This document shows, in pieces, positions 31,730 through 42,820 of a stretch of 45,030 nt of DNA. Under the pieces are notes generated by a model. The model did not search any database and was not told where the DNA came from. It saw only the letters and a list, made by a program, of their open reading frames with translations. Both the position numbers and the translations under genes were made by a program. Source of the stretch: Ectocarpus siliculosus. Lineage: Eukaryota > Sar > Phaeophyceae > Ectocarpales > Ectocarpaceae. The stretch is from NCBI GenBank assembly GCA_000310025.1, contig FN649747.1:177436-222465 (forward strand), given 5' to 3'. Every line of letters begins with the position of its first letter. The stretch's first letter is position 1.

Positions 31730-34700
31730 ATGCATCTTCCCAAGGTGCTGCTGTACGGCATTCTTGCCTTCCTCGCCTGCGCGATACCGGGCATCCAAGC
31801 TAGACCCTTCGGCGACGGACCTACGTGGATCCGGTCGTGCGACGACATCCCCGCCGAGGCTACCTTGGCCGGAACCACGCTCACCATCCTCTCGTCAATC
31901 GACTGTGGCGCCAACCCGAAGGTGAGAGATGAGATCTTCTTTGATCCTCCTCGATGACATGTTCTTTGGAACTTCGGCGAGGTTAATCTCAACAACAGCT
32001 ACTGCTGTTGTAGAGCAGCAGTGGTCTCAAGACTTGGGAGCATTTTGGAGACAGAAAAAAAGAGAGTGGTGTGTGTGGGCAGGTCGTCGTTGACAAGCGA
32101 GCGTCGTTGGCCTATCTGTATGATCCCGGGGTCCAGTTGCTAGGTAGGCACCGGCACTGGCTCTGCTGCGAAGCGAAGCGCCCGCCACCAAGATCCTCCT
32201 TCTCGGTGCTTGCTGCCTGAGCGCAGGCCGGACCTGCATGTAGAGTAGCTTCTTTTTCCGAAACTCATCGCCGGGTTGACTTCGACATCGTTTCGAAAAA
32301 TGAAAAAATGAGACCACACGTATGTGGTGCGTACAAGGAGCACCCCGCTTCCGCATCATCCGCTGACTCCCATCATACCGCGTGGTTGAGATCCACGATG
32401 CTATCCTAGCCTATCATATGTTGCCGTCATGGATCCATCCCTCCCCATCTTCCAGTTGAATGAGAGGTGAGTACATATGTCCACCTTGCATGCGCCCCAA
32501 GGTTTTTCCATGGCCATCATCCATCCGTGTGCACTTCCCATATTTGTGGCCGTTGGATATATAGTCTATATGCACTCATTTCATCATCTTGTTTTCTTCA
32601 ACGCGCGCGAATGTTTTCTCAGCTAGAATAGCTGCTTGGATGGGATATATACCTATTCGCTTGCAAGAAATGCAGGATGATCCTCTCCGGTGCCTCGCGA
32701 AAGTTAGGGGTCGAGATGGGCAGCACGAAAAACGCTGATGAAGGAAGATCAAAATCTATATCGAATATATGCTGTAGAGCGAAGATAGACTACGGCCAAA
32801 TATATAAGTTCAGCACGCACCGCAGGAGGAAGGTGGGGCACGAAAACTAAAATAAAAAGAAGAAAAAAGCCCGGTGTTTACCCTGACCCTGGATGGTTGG
32901 TTGGAGTTGTACGAAAAAATCAACTGAAAAGCGTTGTACTCTTACAACACTGAAAAGCGTAATACACGTCTCACCACGAAATTATTCAGTAGGGGGACTG
33001 TCGCCAAAATAAAAGGACGAAAATAAAAAAACAAAAAATGTATATACATGACATGTAGTCTGAGGGGAAAACGCGGAATATCATGTTCTTTGTCATGGGT
33101 ATTACTCGTTGCATTTTCGCCAACACGGTCTCGCTCTTCCTTCTGTACGTCCCAACAATTTTGTCTCACTCAGACCCGTCATTTTTTGTGTTTGACGTAC
33201 GTACACAGACGATCGTCGTTACCGGTGACACGGTGGTGCGCTCCCATGCCCCGATGAACACCATGGGCGTTGCCCTCAAGGTCCACCCCGGGGCCAAGTT
33301 GACGATCTGCGCGCCGACGGTCATGATGAAGAGGAGGGAGGCAAGTGCACATCAATATGAACAAGTCGAAACTACTTCTACAATATTACTGAAAACCCAT
33401 CCCATCATGTACTTTGTTGTCAATAATTTCTGGTGTAGATTTAAGGTACATAGTCTACAGCCTACGTTTCATCGTGGTGTTCCTTTCAGCTGTAAATTTC
33501 AATGAAGGCAACCTCCCCCCCCCCGTGCGCGCGCGCGCGCCGCTGTTGCCCCATTTCAAACATCGTTCGACTAAAGATGGACAACCAGCCGATCCTTCGG
33601 GCCTTCGGAAGCATCCACTTTGAAGTGACCAGGTGGCTCCCCGAGCACCTCGATGGCACGCTGGTGAGCACAAAGAGCGATGATTGAACAACCTGCCAAA
33701 GATTTCGCCGCCCATGTGTTCGGTATTTTGCCTTGAGTACCCCCCTCCTCCCACGATGCTGTCCCAACACTTGCCGAAAAAACTAAGTTGACCATGCTGA
33801 GGCAAGACGTAGTCTCACTCGCCCCGGTGTATTTGGTCCCGGGATTATATGTTTGTTTGGTTCTCTGCGCGTGTACGCGAAGCATGTTGTCATCGAAACA
33901 CTCGCGTCGCCTGGAAACAACTCGATGGTACACTTCGTATAGCCAAAATAAGTTGTTGGTGTTTAGATGTTTAGGTGACCTCTGCGCATGACCGTTCTTG
34001 CATCATCTTTGCCTTACTTGAGAGAAGAAAGGGTATGCATACGATACGTACCTTTTCGTCGTCTTCATCATCATCAGCAGCAGCAGCAGCAACAACGATA
34101 TCTCTGACCTCTGCTGCTGCTGATTCTGCGGCTGCTATTTGGTTGTCGCACATGCGCAGATGGACAAGCACGGGGTTGTGGCCTTCGAGGGCCAAGGGTC
34201 CCTAGAATCGCGAAACACCATTAGGTACACGGCCACGTCTGTCGTGGTGGCCGACCCTGCGGCCGCAGACCAGGTACTACACGCGTTGTTATCTTCGTAT
34301 TCTGAAGGAGATACACACATACATGTTGGTTGAGTTTCGGGGGTAACCTCTTTCTCAGGCTCGAGCTCCTTGCGGCGGGTAGGTCATGATCAACTCTGGC
34401 GGTGTTGCAAGTATGCAGTAGTTCACGAGGGAGGGTTGTTTCTATTGTTGATTTTTCATTGACCGTGGTAGCGCTTGCGAAATGCTCGGGCCCGTCTTCG
34501 GAACACGTCGCTCCTTCCAAGTAGCGGCACTCCTCCGTAACTTGTTCCACGCACATCTTGTCCAGGAGGATTCAGCGAAAGATTCAAAATGCAAATTCTC
34601 ACCTGCCCCTAGCCACCACCTCCTGGCGCGCACGCTCCCTCGACAAGAACATGTTGCAGGAAGTTGACCCTGTACGGCTGTTCGCATGACGAAGTCGCTG

Positions 34701-35357
34701 ACTCCCTCGTTCTCATTCTACGCCTTCCAACGTTGCACGCACATCGAAACAACCAACAACAGAATGAGGCCAACCTTACGGCGACGAGCATGCCTACCGA
34801 CCCTGAGCTTCGCAGGAGGCTGGACATCCGCCACGCCAAGAGCAACAGGGAACGCGACTCCGCCGCCGCCGCTGCCAAGGACATGTCGACGACCAACACG
34901 GCCCCTACCGCTACCGTCGGAGAAGTCGCCGACGACAAGTCCTCCTCCTCCGCCACCACCGCCCCTAACCGCGCCGAGGCGTTCTCCACTGTTGCTGATC
35001 CCAACGACAACGATGATGGCGACAAGACCGCCGCTACATCCGAGGCCACACCCGCTTCATCTACTGCCACCGCTACACCTGCAACGCCTGCGACAAGAAC
35101 TGCTGCCGACCCGAGCACTCGGGCGGACGTTGGCAACAACCCCGCTTCCGGTGCGTCGATGGCCGAGTTCATGACGGGCAAGGCCCGTGAGGCTCGCGCC
35201 GTCAACGACCACGGCAAGAAGGCCGGCGCCGGTGGCGGGGGCGAAGTTTCTTCGCCGATTCCCGTTTCGAATTCTTGGACCACCAAGAAGAAGGCACACC
35301 AGCACAGGCAGCAGCAACAGCAGCAGCAGCAGGAGGACCGGCGCCACAACAACGACG

Positions 35358-35418
<61 letters not shown>

Positions 35419-36422
35419 CCACTACAGCAACGGCAACACCAACGGCAACTCGTTCTCCCCGCCCGACGAGTTCCACGACGAGAACGTCTTGCGGGCCGGA
35501 AGATTTCTGTTCGGGAAACTTATGAGCCCGGGCAAGAAGGCCATGATTTACGTCTCGCCCAACTCCAGCTCCGTCGTTCACGCCTCGTCCGCCGGAAAGG
35601 CGACCCGGGACGAGGAAGGGCGAAAGATCGGTCCCGTGCCGCAGAAACTGAAGACTGTTATCACCCCCAACGAGCAGCAGATGTCCAAGATCGAGAGGAA
35701 CCGTTCCGAAATCTGGGCGCAGAGGTTGGAGAGAGGTAAGGCTGCCCGCGAGGGCGGCGAACTCAAGAGGTCAAAGATGGCCGCCATCACGGGCGTTCTG
35801 CCGTTTGGCAAGAACGGCTTCCGCCGGAGGCGAGAGCGCGAGCACGCCGAGGCCCACCTGATGGAGGCCACGCTGAAGCTCACCAACAGAGGGAACTTGG
35901 TGCGTTGGAGGGCAGCAAAGAGACTTTAAGCTGTGGAGTGTCAAGGGTATTCCGGTAGGATGTTTTGTGGTAGGTTGGGATCGATCCCCACGTCTATGAT
36001 TTGGTTCAAACGGGCGGAACTGTTGTCTTTTTTTTTGCAAACTGCACCCTGAAGTATCCCCCCCCGGTCAACTATAGATAGATATTGTCCTCCTCGCATT
36101 CTGGAACGCTTGATCGGAGGTAGAAGTAAAAAAAATGGAGTGGTTGCAGAAATCCTACATGTAGGCAGGCACAAAAAATCTCCCCCCTCAAAAAATCTGC
36201 AGAACACCATCTCCCTAAACACTACCCCCCCCTCAACAATATTCAACTGCGCAGGAGGTTTCCATCGACGGCACAATTGTGCAGCGCAAATCCCGGCCAT
36301 CTTGGTTCGGGTTCTTGAGGAGGAAAGACCCTTCGTACAAGCTGCTCGTCACGAAGGAAGGGATCGAGATTTATCGACGAGGGAAACTTGACTGGGTCAT
36401 CAAGGCCGAGGACATTTTCTAG
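31730..36422 (+). CDS. Predicted secreted Asn-rich protein, six exons, copy B
   Basis: Exons: 31730-31921, 33209-33340, 33577-33663, 34160-34273, 34763-35899 and 36255-36422 (stop TAG). Every exon is a multiple of three and every intron is phase 0, which supports one 609-residue product. The N-terminus (KVLLYGILAFLACAIPGIQA) is a clear signal peptide. Exons 1-4 give about 150 residues rich in short Val/Ile/Thr strands (TLTILSSIDCG, TIVVTGDTVVRS, TATSVVVADP), possibly a beta-solenoid. Exon 5 adds an Ala/Ser/Thr-rich stretch, Gln and Asn runs and a Lys/Arg-rich region; exon 6 adds a compact tail ending KLDWVIKAEDIF. The intron 2 donor reads GAG|GCAAGT (GC type). An alternative is two genes, the second starting at Met 34790. 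A start at 31685 is also in frame, but the one chosen gives the better signal peptide. Family not recognised. The gene is convergent with ATM. Confidence 0.65.
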
Positions 36423-38425
36423 GATGTGGTCCCCACCATGATTTTTCTCGTTGTTCTCTCGGTCATCCCAGTGGGGACCGTGCGCTTCGCCCCCAAGATT
36501 GTATTTTCTCTGGGCATTTACTCAGTGGACATGTGCAGTTTCTCGAACGATGTTACTTTTAGGAAGGGCAACGGAGATCCGTACTGTAGATCAAAGAAGC
36601 TTTCGTGAAGTTATCCTTGTGAGCCTAGCAGCGTTGTTCGGCAATGCCTTCCTTTCAACACCGAGGAGGAGGACGAGGTGATGGCGTGCTCGTGTGATTC
36701 CGGCCCGGGTTCGATTCTGTTTATTTTTTTGTACTTGGTTCGTGGCGTTGTTGCTGCTTCATGATCGCTTCTTTTCGTTTGCATGTCAACATAGTTTCCG
36801 GATTTTGCGACCGGACAGTTACACTTGGTGGCGGAGACTATATTATCGTCATGATGAAGTGGATGCTCTGCGCTCCCTGAGTTCCAAAATGTACCAACGG
36901 CAATCAATCATTGTTTGACCTCGCGACTTGATGGGGTTGGATTCAGCGACGTTGTTCGGTTCCCTGGTCTGGCGCGAACTTTCTTTCTCGCCAGCCGCAC
37001 ACAGGGATTGGTTGTAGGGTCGGCTTTGCCTGTTGCCAAGCGCAATCTTTGGGCGTTCTCTAGACCACGGTTTTATTTCGCTGCCTCGAAACTGTTTGCC
37101 GTCTTTGCACATGGGGTGATAAGGAGGAAGGGGTGGATTGTTTTCCGCATTTTACGTATATGTCGCGTGCCTGGTCAGGTGTTTGTCCGTTGCGGTTCCC
37201 TCGAGGCACACTTAGCATGTGTGTGTGTTATTTTACATAAATTTGTTGTTTTGGAGAGTTTTGGACGACAGGTCGTCTGTCTCCCTCATGTATCGTTTTT
37301 TATCCTACCAGCTCTCCTTGTCCTTGTAGCGCCCTCCTTTCAGCACGGAGGTCATGGTGCTTGTGTGATTCCTTCCGGCCCTTTTGTTTCCTTCATTACA
37401 CTGTCTTCCAGTCTCTGGGCAGTCCAGTACGTGATTGGATTGTTGGCCGTTGCAAGGGTAAGATTCTACATTAAACCACTGACGGCCAGTGCAGCCAAAC
37501 GTGTTCCGCGCTGCGACAAACATGTGTACCAGTTGGGCTCGAGGCAGCATTGCCCGAAGAGTCGTGAGAGAGGTGTCCCGTGGGACCAAGGTTTGCCTCG
37601 CCCTCTGTATCCCTGAGGACCGGGGAGCGGTGTTGCAGCCCTTGACGGCAATGACGCTCCTTTGTGTTTGAAGACAGGAAAGTGGTGAACAGAGGACACG
37701 GAGGAAACGCATTCTATTGCACAACTGAACTTCTTGCGAAATATACCAAGGAGACAAGCGCCGCAGAGGGGAGGGGAAGAGAAACAACAAGGTTTCTGGT
37801 GTGGCCTTCTTCCTCCTATTACGTCATCCTGGCTCGTGCCTCTATGAAAATCACACCAACAGGTGAACACAAACACAACCAAGTATTGTAGTGCCGCAGC
37901 GACCGAACCAAGAATAAACGCCGCACCGCCACCGTCGCCGAGCACCCACCCTCACGGCAGCACGACCGCCATCCTCGTCGCCACACAACAACGACACTCG
38001 CTACGCGTAGACGCACGTCTACGCTATACGGCAACACTCGCCCAAACACCGCCCAATAAAGAAAACAAGAAATAACTCCTGGCGGACCAAACATCCCGAA
38101 CACAGAGACCAGACTACGTAGACCAACCAGAATAAGTCCGCAAAGCACAACACCGCTTTCCTTAAAAATCCGGAGCGGGAGTTGGGAGAAAGCGGGGCGT
38201 GTCGTTCTTCGACGCAGGTGGTTGACAATCTCCAACTTTTACTTTACATGTACTGTATAGGCAGCACCGGTAGGATCTCCTGACTTCACCAACCCAGCTT
38301 TCAGAGCGACACAACTCAACGATCTCATCACACGTCTACAACACCATCCCAAAATCGCCGAAACCCCTTAGACATATATCAAGAGAACACAACGCACCGC
38401 ACGCCCCAACAAAGAGAAAATAATA
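36423..38425. other. Intergenic region / 3' UTRs between convergent genes, copy B
   Basis: 2.0 kb between the two stop codons, closely matching 1433-3442. A 233-codon + frame (36915-37616) is interrupted in copy A and has no family resemblance, so it is treated as chance. No RNA gene was recognised. Confidence 0.7.
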
Positions 38426-39041
38426 TCACAGCCACGGCGCCCAGCCTGGGTAGAGCTTGCACAAGTTTTCCGGATCCCTCGCCTGGTTGATGAGCAGCTT
38501 CACCTGCCCCTCCACGCTCATCGCGTCCCCGTTCGGGTCCACGTACCCCTGCAGCTTGTGCTTGATCCTCGCCAGCGCCCGCTGGGCAGCGTCCCCGCCG
38601 ACCCCGGCGTCTTCCCCCGCCACCGCCACCATCGCCGCCGCCGCCTCCTCCGCCGCCGCCCCGTCGCCGCCGACCTTCTCCTCCTCCTGCTGCCGCTGCC
38701 GCGCGGCGAGCGGGGACAGCATCCACCGGTAGAGGGGGTCGTGCAGCAGGACCTCGAGGATGGTGAGGACGCTGGGGGCGTCGGAGCGGAGCACGCGCAT
38801 GGCGGCGTCGCAAGCCCGTCGGAACGCGCCCTCCGTGCCGGTGACGCCCATGCCGTCGACGACGTCGCGGGTGAGGCGGAACGGCACCGTCTCCGGCGTA
38901 GACAGCGCCTTGCCCTGCTCGAAGGTGACACCGAAGTCGATGTGGACCACCTCGGCGGTACGTTGGTGCACCAGGATGTTGTGCGCGTGCCGGTCGCCGA
39001 TGCCGAGGACGTAGCCGACGATCGAGCTCACCGCCGCGCTC
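38426..39041 (-). CDS. ATM: ATM last exon: catalytic loop, activation loop, FATC
   Basis: The 616-bp terminal exon follows the acceptor ccacggcag and completes a split Ser/Arg codon. It contains [10 protein letters not shown] with the catalytic Asp and Asn, HIDFG with the metal-binding Asp, and the FATC domain at the end. A repetitive Gln/Glu/Ala/Gly linker (about residues 115-150 of the exon) separates kinase and FATC. Confidence 0.9.
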
Positions 39042-42000
39042 CTGCCGTGGCGTGGCGCACGCACGAACGCACGCACGCACGTATGCGAAAATAATGTTAA
39101 AGCGGGGGTCGAAGAAACGAGGAGTTGAGAGTGTTGTTTTGCTATGGCATTCATATTAAGGGCGCCGGGGGTCGAAGATTCCACAAGTTAAAGAGGGTTG
39201 TCCTGCTATGGCAGTAATTGCGGTCCCTTGAGAAAAAGGGCGGAAAAACCTACAACACCAAGTACGCCAAGAAGGGTTAGTGTAGGCAGTCCCATGCGAC
39301 GGGGCCGCCGCTTGGGAGCACTCAATCCCTCTCAGGCCGAACAACAACAATGACGGCGCCTATAACGACAACATGCAAGATACGAACACCCAGCCAGTGC
39401 CCTCCCGCACAGCAGAGAGGGCCACACCACATCACGACACCCTCGTCTAGAACAGTACTGCTGTACCTGGTGAAGGTGAGCCTGCTGTTATACCACGCGA
39501 ACGGCTCCGGAAAGTTCTCGAGGAAGAAGAAGCGGAAGGCAGGGTGGAAGTTGTCCTCGACCTCCTTGTACCCCTTGCGTTTGTCCACCGCGTTCTTGAG
39601 GTGCGTCCGGCACTTGGCATGGAGCCTATGTAAGCAAACAATTGCGACAACAACCATGAAAAAAAGGGGGGGCAAAAGGCACGGTGGTATTTGCTTGGGG
39701 AAAAAGGGGGTCCGTCTGAGCCAAACCACAAAACATAAAACACCCGCACACAGAATTCAACATCAGTCTACCAAACGTCATCTCGAAATATCATCAACCA
39801 ATCTCAAATCACAAACAAAACAGCGAACCAAACGCCATCCCCCTCACCAGTCCTTCGGGAAGTAACGTCGGTGGGCGCCCGCCCTGCCCGACCCCCGATC
39901 GGTGAGGTAGGACCCGAAGGGCATCGTGTCCTCCACCCACTCCAGCACTCCCGAGTCCGGCGAGAGGGGCACGATCGTGTACGTGAAGACACGCAGCCGA
40001 CGCTTGCGGGCGGCGGGGTCTTCCCTCAGGAAAGTGTTCACCGTCGCAAACACCTGTTCATCGATTGTAGTAGTCACGGCATTGACGTGGGGCGGGGGGG
40101 GGGGTTGCGGTGCAGAACGAACGCTGTGAGCGCTCTTTAACAGTCAGGAACAAAACAATGGTCAATACTTCAAGAGGAGGGCGGGAGACCTTTCGTGCGG
40201 GATCAAATATGAGACGCAGGTCGCTGAAGGCAACAAGACAACCCGTCCTCGCCTGCGAAGGCAACAACAACGTTCAATCATGGAGTGGTAGTCGAAACAA
40301 CCGTCTCCTCGCCTGCTCCATGACCGCGTCCTGCCGGATGTCGTCCGCGCCCTTGACCAGCTGCCGGTAGCGGTGCCCAGTGGAATCGTCGCAGTGCACG
40401 ATCTTCGGGCGGTGAATGCCGCTGACGGTGAATGAAGGCACCCACAGACACATCACCAACCGCAAGCAGCGTGAACGTGTCCACGAAAGGGACAGGGACG
40501 AGAAAGGGCAACGAGAGGCAGAGGGGGCACAGGCAGTCACGCACACAACAAAGGACGAAACTACCAGCAGAGAAAAAAGACAGAAACGGTAGATATTTGT
40601 CTAAAACTTATCCATCGGCGTGTTCTCTCATTGGTCCATCGGGTAACTTAGAGCGGTCGATGCTTGCTACTAGACCGGAAAAAAACACACGTACACTACG
40701 CACACAAATACATACCCAAACGTGTGTACACAGCATACACTGACACAACACACTAAGCAACAACGGAGGAAACTAAAAAAAAAAAAAAAAACTCGGGAAA
40801 AACTAAACCATACAAAAAAAAAAAACGGAAAAAAACAGACCTGTCCGTGATGGAAAAAGAGTTCTGGAAGCCCGCTATCGTCGGCGTTCCCCGATAGTCC
40901 GCGTCCGGCCTCACCGCCGGGGGCCTCGTCACGACCCCCGGCATGACTCTCCCACCGCCGCTGCTCTCGCTGCTCCCTCTACCCCGAGAACCCGCCGCCA
41001 GACCCGAGCCTCGATCGCGCAGGCAGCGGTCTAGCGTGGGCTTGCCCTTGGGCACGGCTTCGGCGAAGGTGATCCCGCCCGTCTTCTTGTTGTGGAACTT
41101 GGTGGTGTTTACCTGCGAAACAAAACAAAAAAAAAGGCAGGGTTGGGTGTTTGTCGGGAGAACCGGGCAGACAAGCAAGGCCGACCCGCCAAAAAAAGAA
41201 TCAAACAAGATGACATCATAGCGAAATGAGAAGGAGTGTCGACACTGTAAGGTACGTGCTGACCCCCCCTCGCGTGGCCAGAAACAAGCAGACAGGAAAT
41301 TAACAAGAACGGTCGGCGAAAAGGAACAACAGACACAGGTTGGCGCAAATCGACGACATACACCAACATACAAGACAGCAAAAAAAAAAGCCTGAAAAAA
41401 TCAAAATACATCATAATAAAAATAAAAAAAGAGGCGGATTTCGCCGTCGCTGCACACGCGTACTGCTGTACCCACCCACCATGGCCAGGTCGATGTACGC
41501 CTCCGCTAGTCGCTCCAGCCCCGACACGAGGGCGGGCATGCTGGACAGTGAAGCCGCCGGCCCGGCACCCCCAACCGCCGCTGTAGAAGACCCTGGTGCG
41601 TCGACTTTCTTGAGCCCATCCACGAGCCCCCTCGCCGCCTGGATCTTCTCGGTGGAAACGTTCTGCTTGAACTGCGGTGCGGTGGGGTTCGTACGGTCGT
41701 GGTGAGCGTTCGGGGTGGTACATATGTAGTTTCAAAGATTTTGCCCACGATCAAAGGAAAACCATCAATCGAGTACACAGCATGCACGCACACGAGAGTC
41801 AACCCTCCCCAAAAAATATGATTCTCGCCTGCGTGGCCCCCCCGCCGCTGACATTCTCCCCGTTGGCCAGGGCCAGCAGCTGCAGGAGGGAATGGTGTGG
41901 GTGCTCGAGGCAGAGTCTTCGGATGAGGCCGTGCACGCAGGCACGGAACCTCGGGTCGTCCGCCGACCCCACCCGGCTCGAGATCTGGTACGTCAGGGGG

Positions 42001-42442
42001 ATGAACTTGTAGCTCGGCACCTGGTGGGAGAGAGCGTGGCAGGGGAGGTGGAATGGGGGTGTACTCATCTAAACGCATACCGTAGTTGCTAGACCTAGAT
42101 CTCGCATCCCTACAATGCCTGGAGTATCTGTGAAGTCGGCGTGGGGGGTCTTGATCGAGAATTGGTACGTCAGGGGGGTTGAGCTTGGAACAGCAACTCG
42201 GCATCCGAGAGGGAACACACAACAGAGCACGATATGCAATGTAGGGCAGAACAGACACCGGGGGGAGGATGCCGATGTTTCCAGGGAAATGTGATACAAA
42301 AGAAGCAGTTCAAATTCTGGTCCAGCTTGGGAGGGAGGGAGGGAGGTGTTCTTCCATGGAAAATGTGGTGTCTGTGCTGGTGCCTGCCAAGAGTCCGGCT
42401 CTTTCACGTCATGTTCTATCTGCCCCTCTCTCTGTCTCTGTC

Positions 42443-42479
<37 letters not shown>

Positions 42480-42500
42480 GTCTCTGTCTCTGTCTCTGTC

Positions 42501-42546
<46 letters not shown>

Positions 42547-42743
42547 CGTGCGAGTGATCTCCTTCATCTCCTCGTCCACTGTTTGATCCGTCTGGTTGTT
42601 GAACCACAACGATACCACCGCGAACACGGCTCGCAGGTCGGGCTCCCTGCTGGCCGCGAGCGCCTTGCCGTAGTTCCGCAGGGCACTGGTGAGAAAATTT
42701 CCCTGTCATATTTGGGGGTGCAGCAGTACGTTGGGGTGTGCGA

Positions 42744-42820
<77 letters not shown>

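Larger units (their letters stand above)
35031..41797. repeat. Segmental duplication, right copy (B)
   Basis: Direct copy of 1-6522. It retains about 297 bp (within 40108-40430) that copy A lacks, including a coding exon. Homology ends at about 41797, in the intron just upstream of the ATM exon that starts at 41671. Its left limit cannot be set, because copy A begins at the window edge. Confidence 0.95.

Noticed and set aside
36915-37616. 233-codon + frame in the convergent 3' region
   Set aside because: It is interrupted by stops in the otherwise nearly identical copy A (1937-2638) and has no family resemblance.
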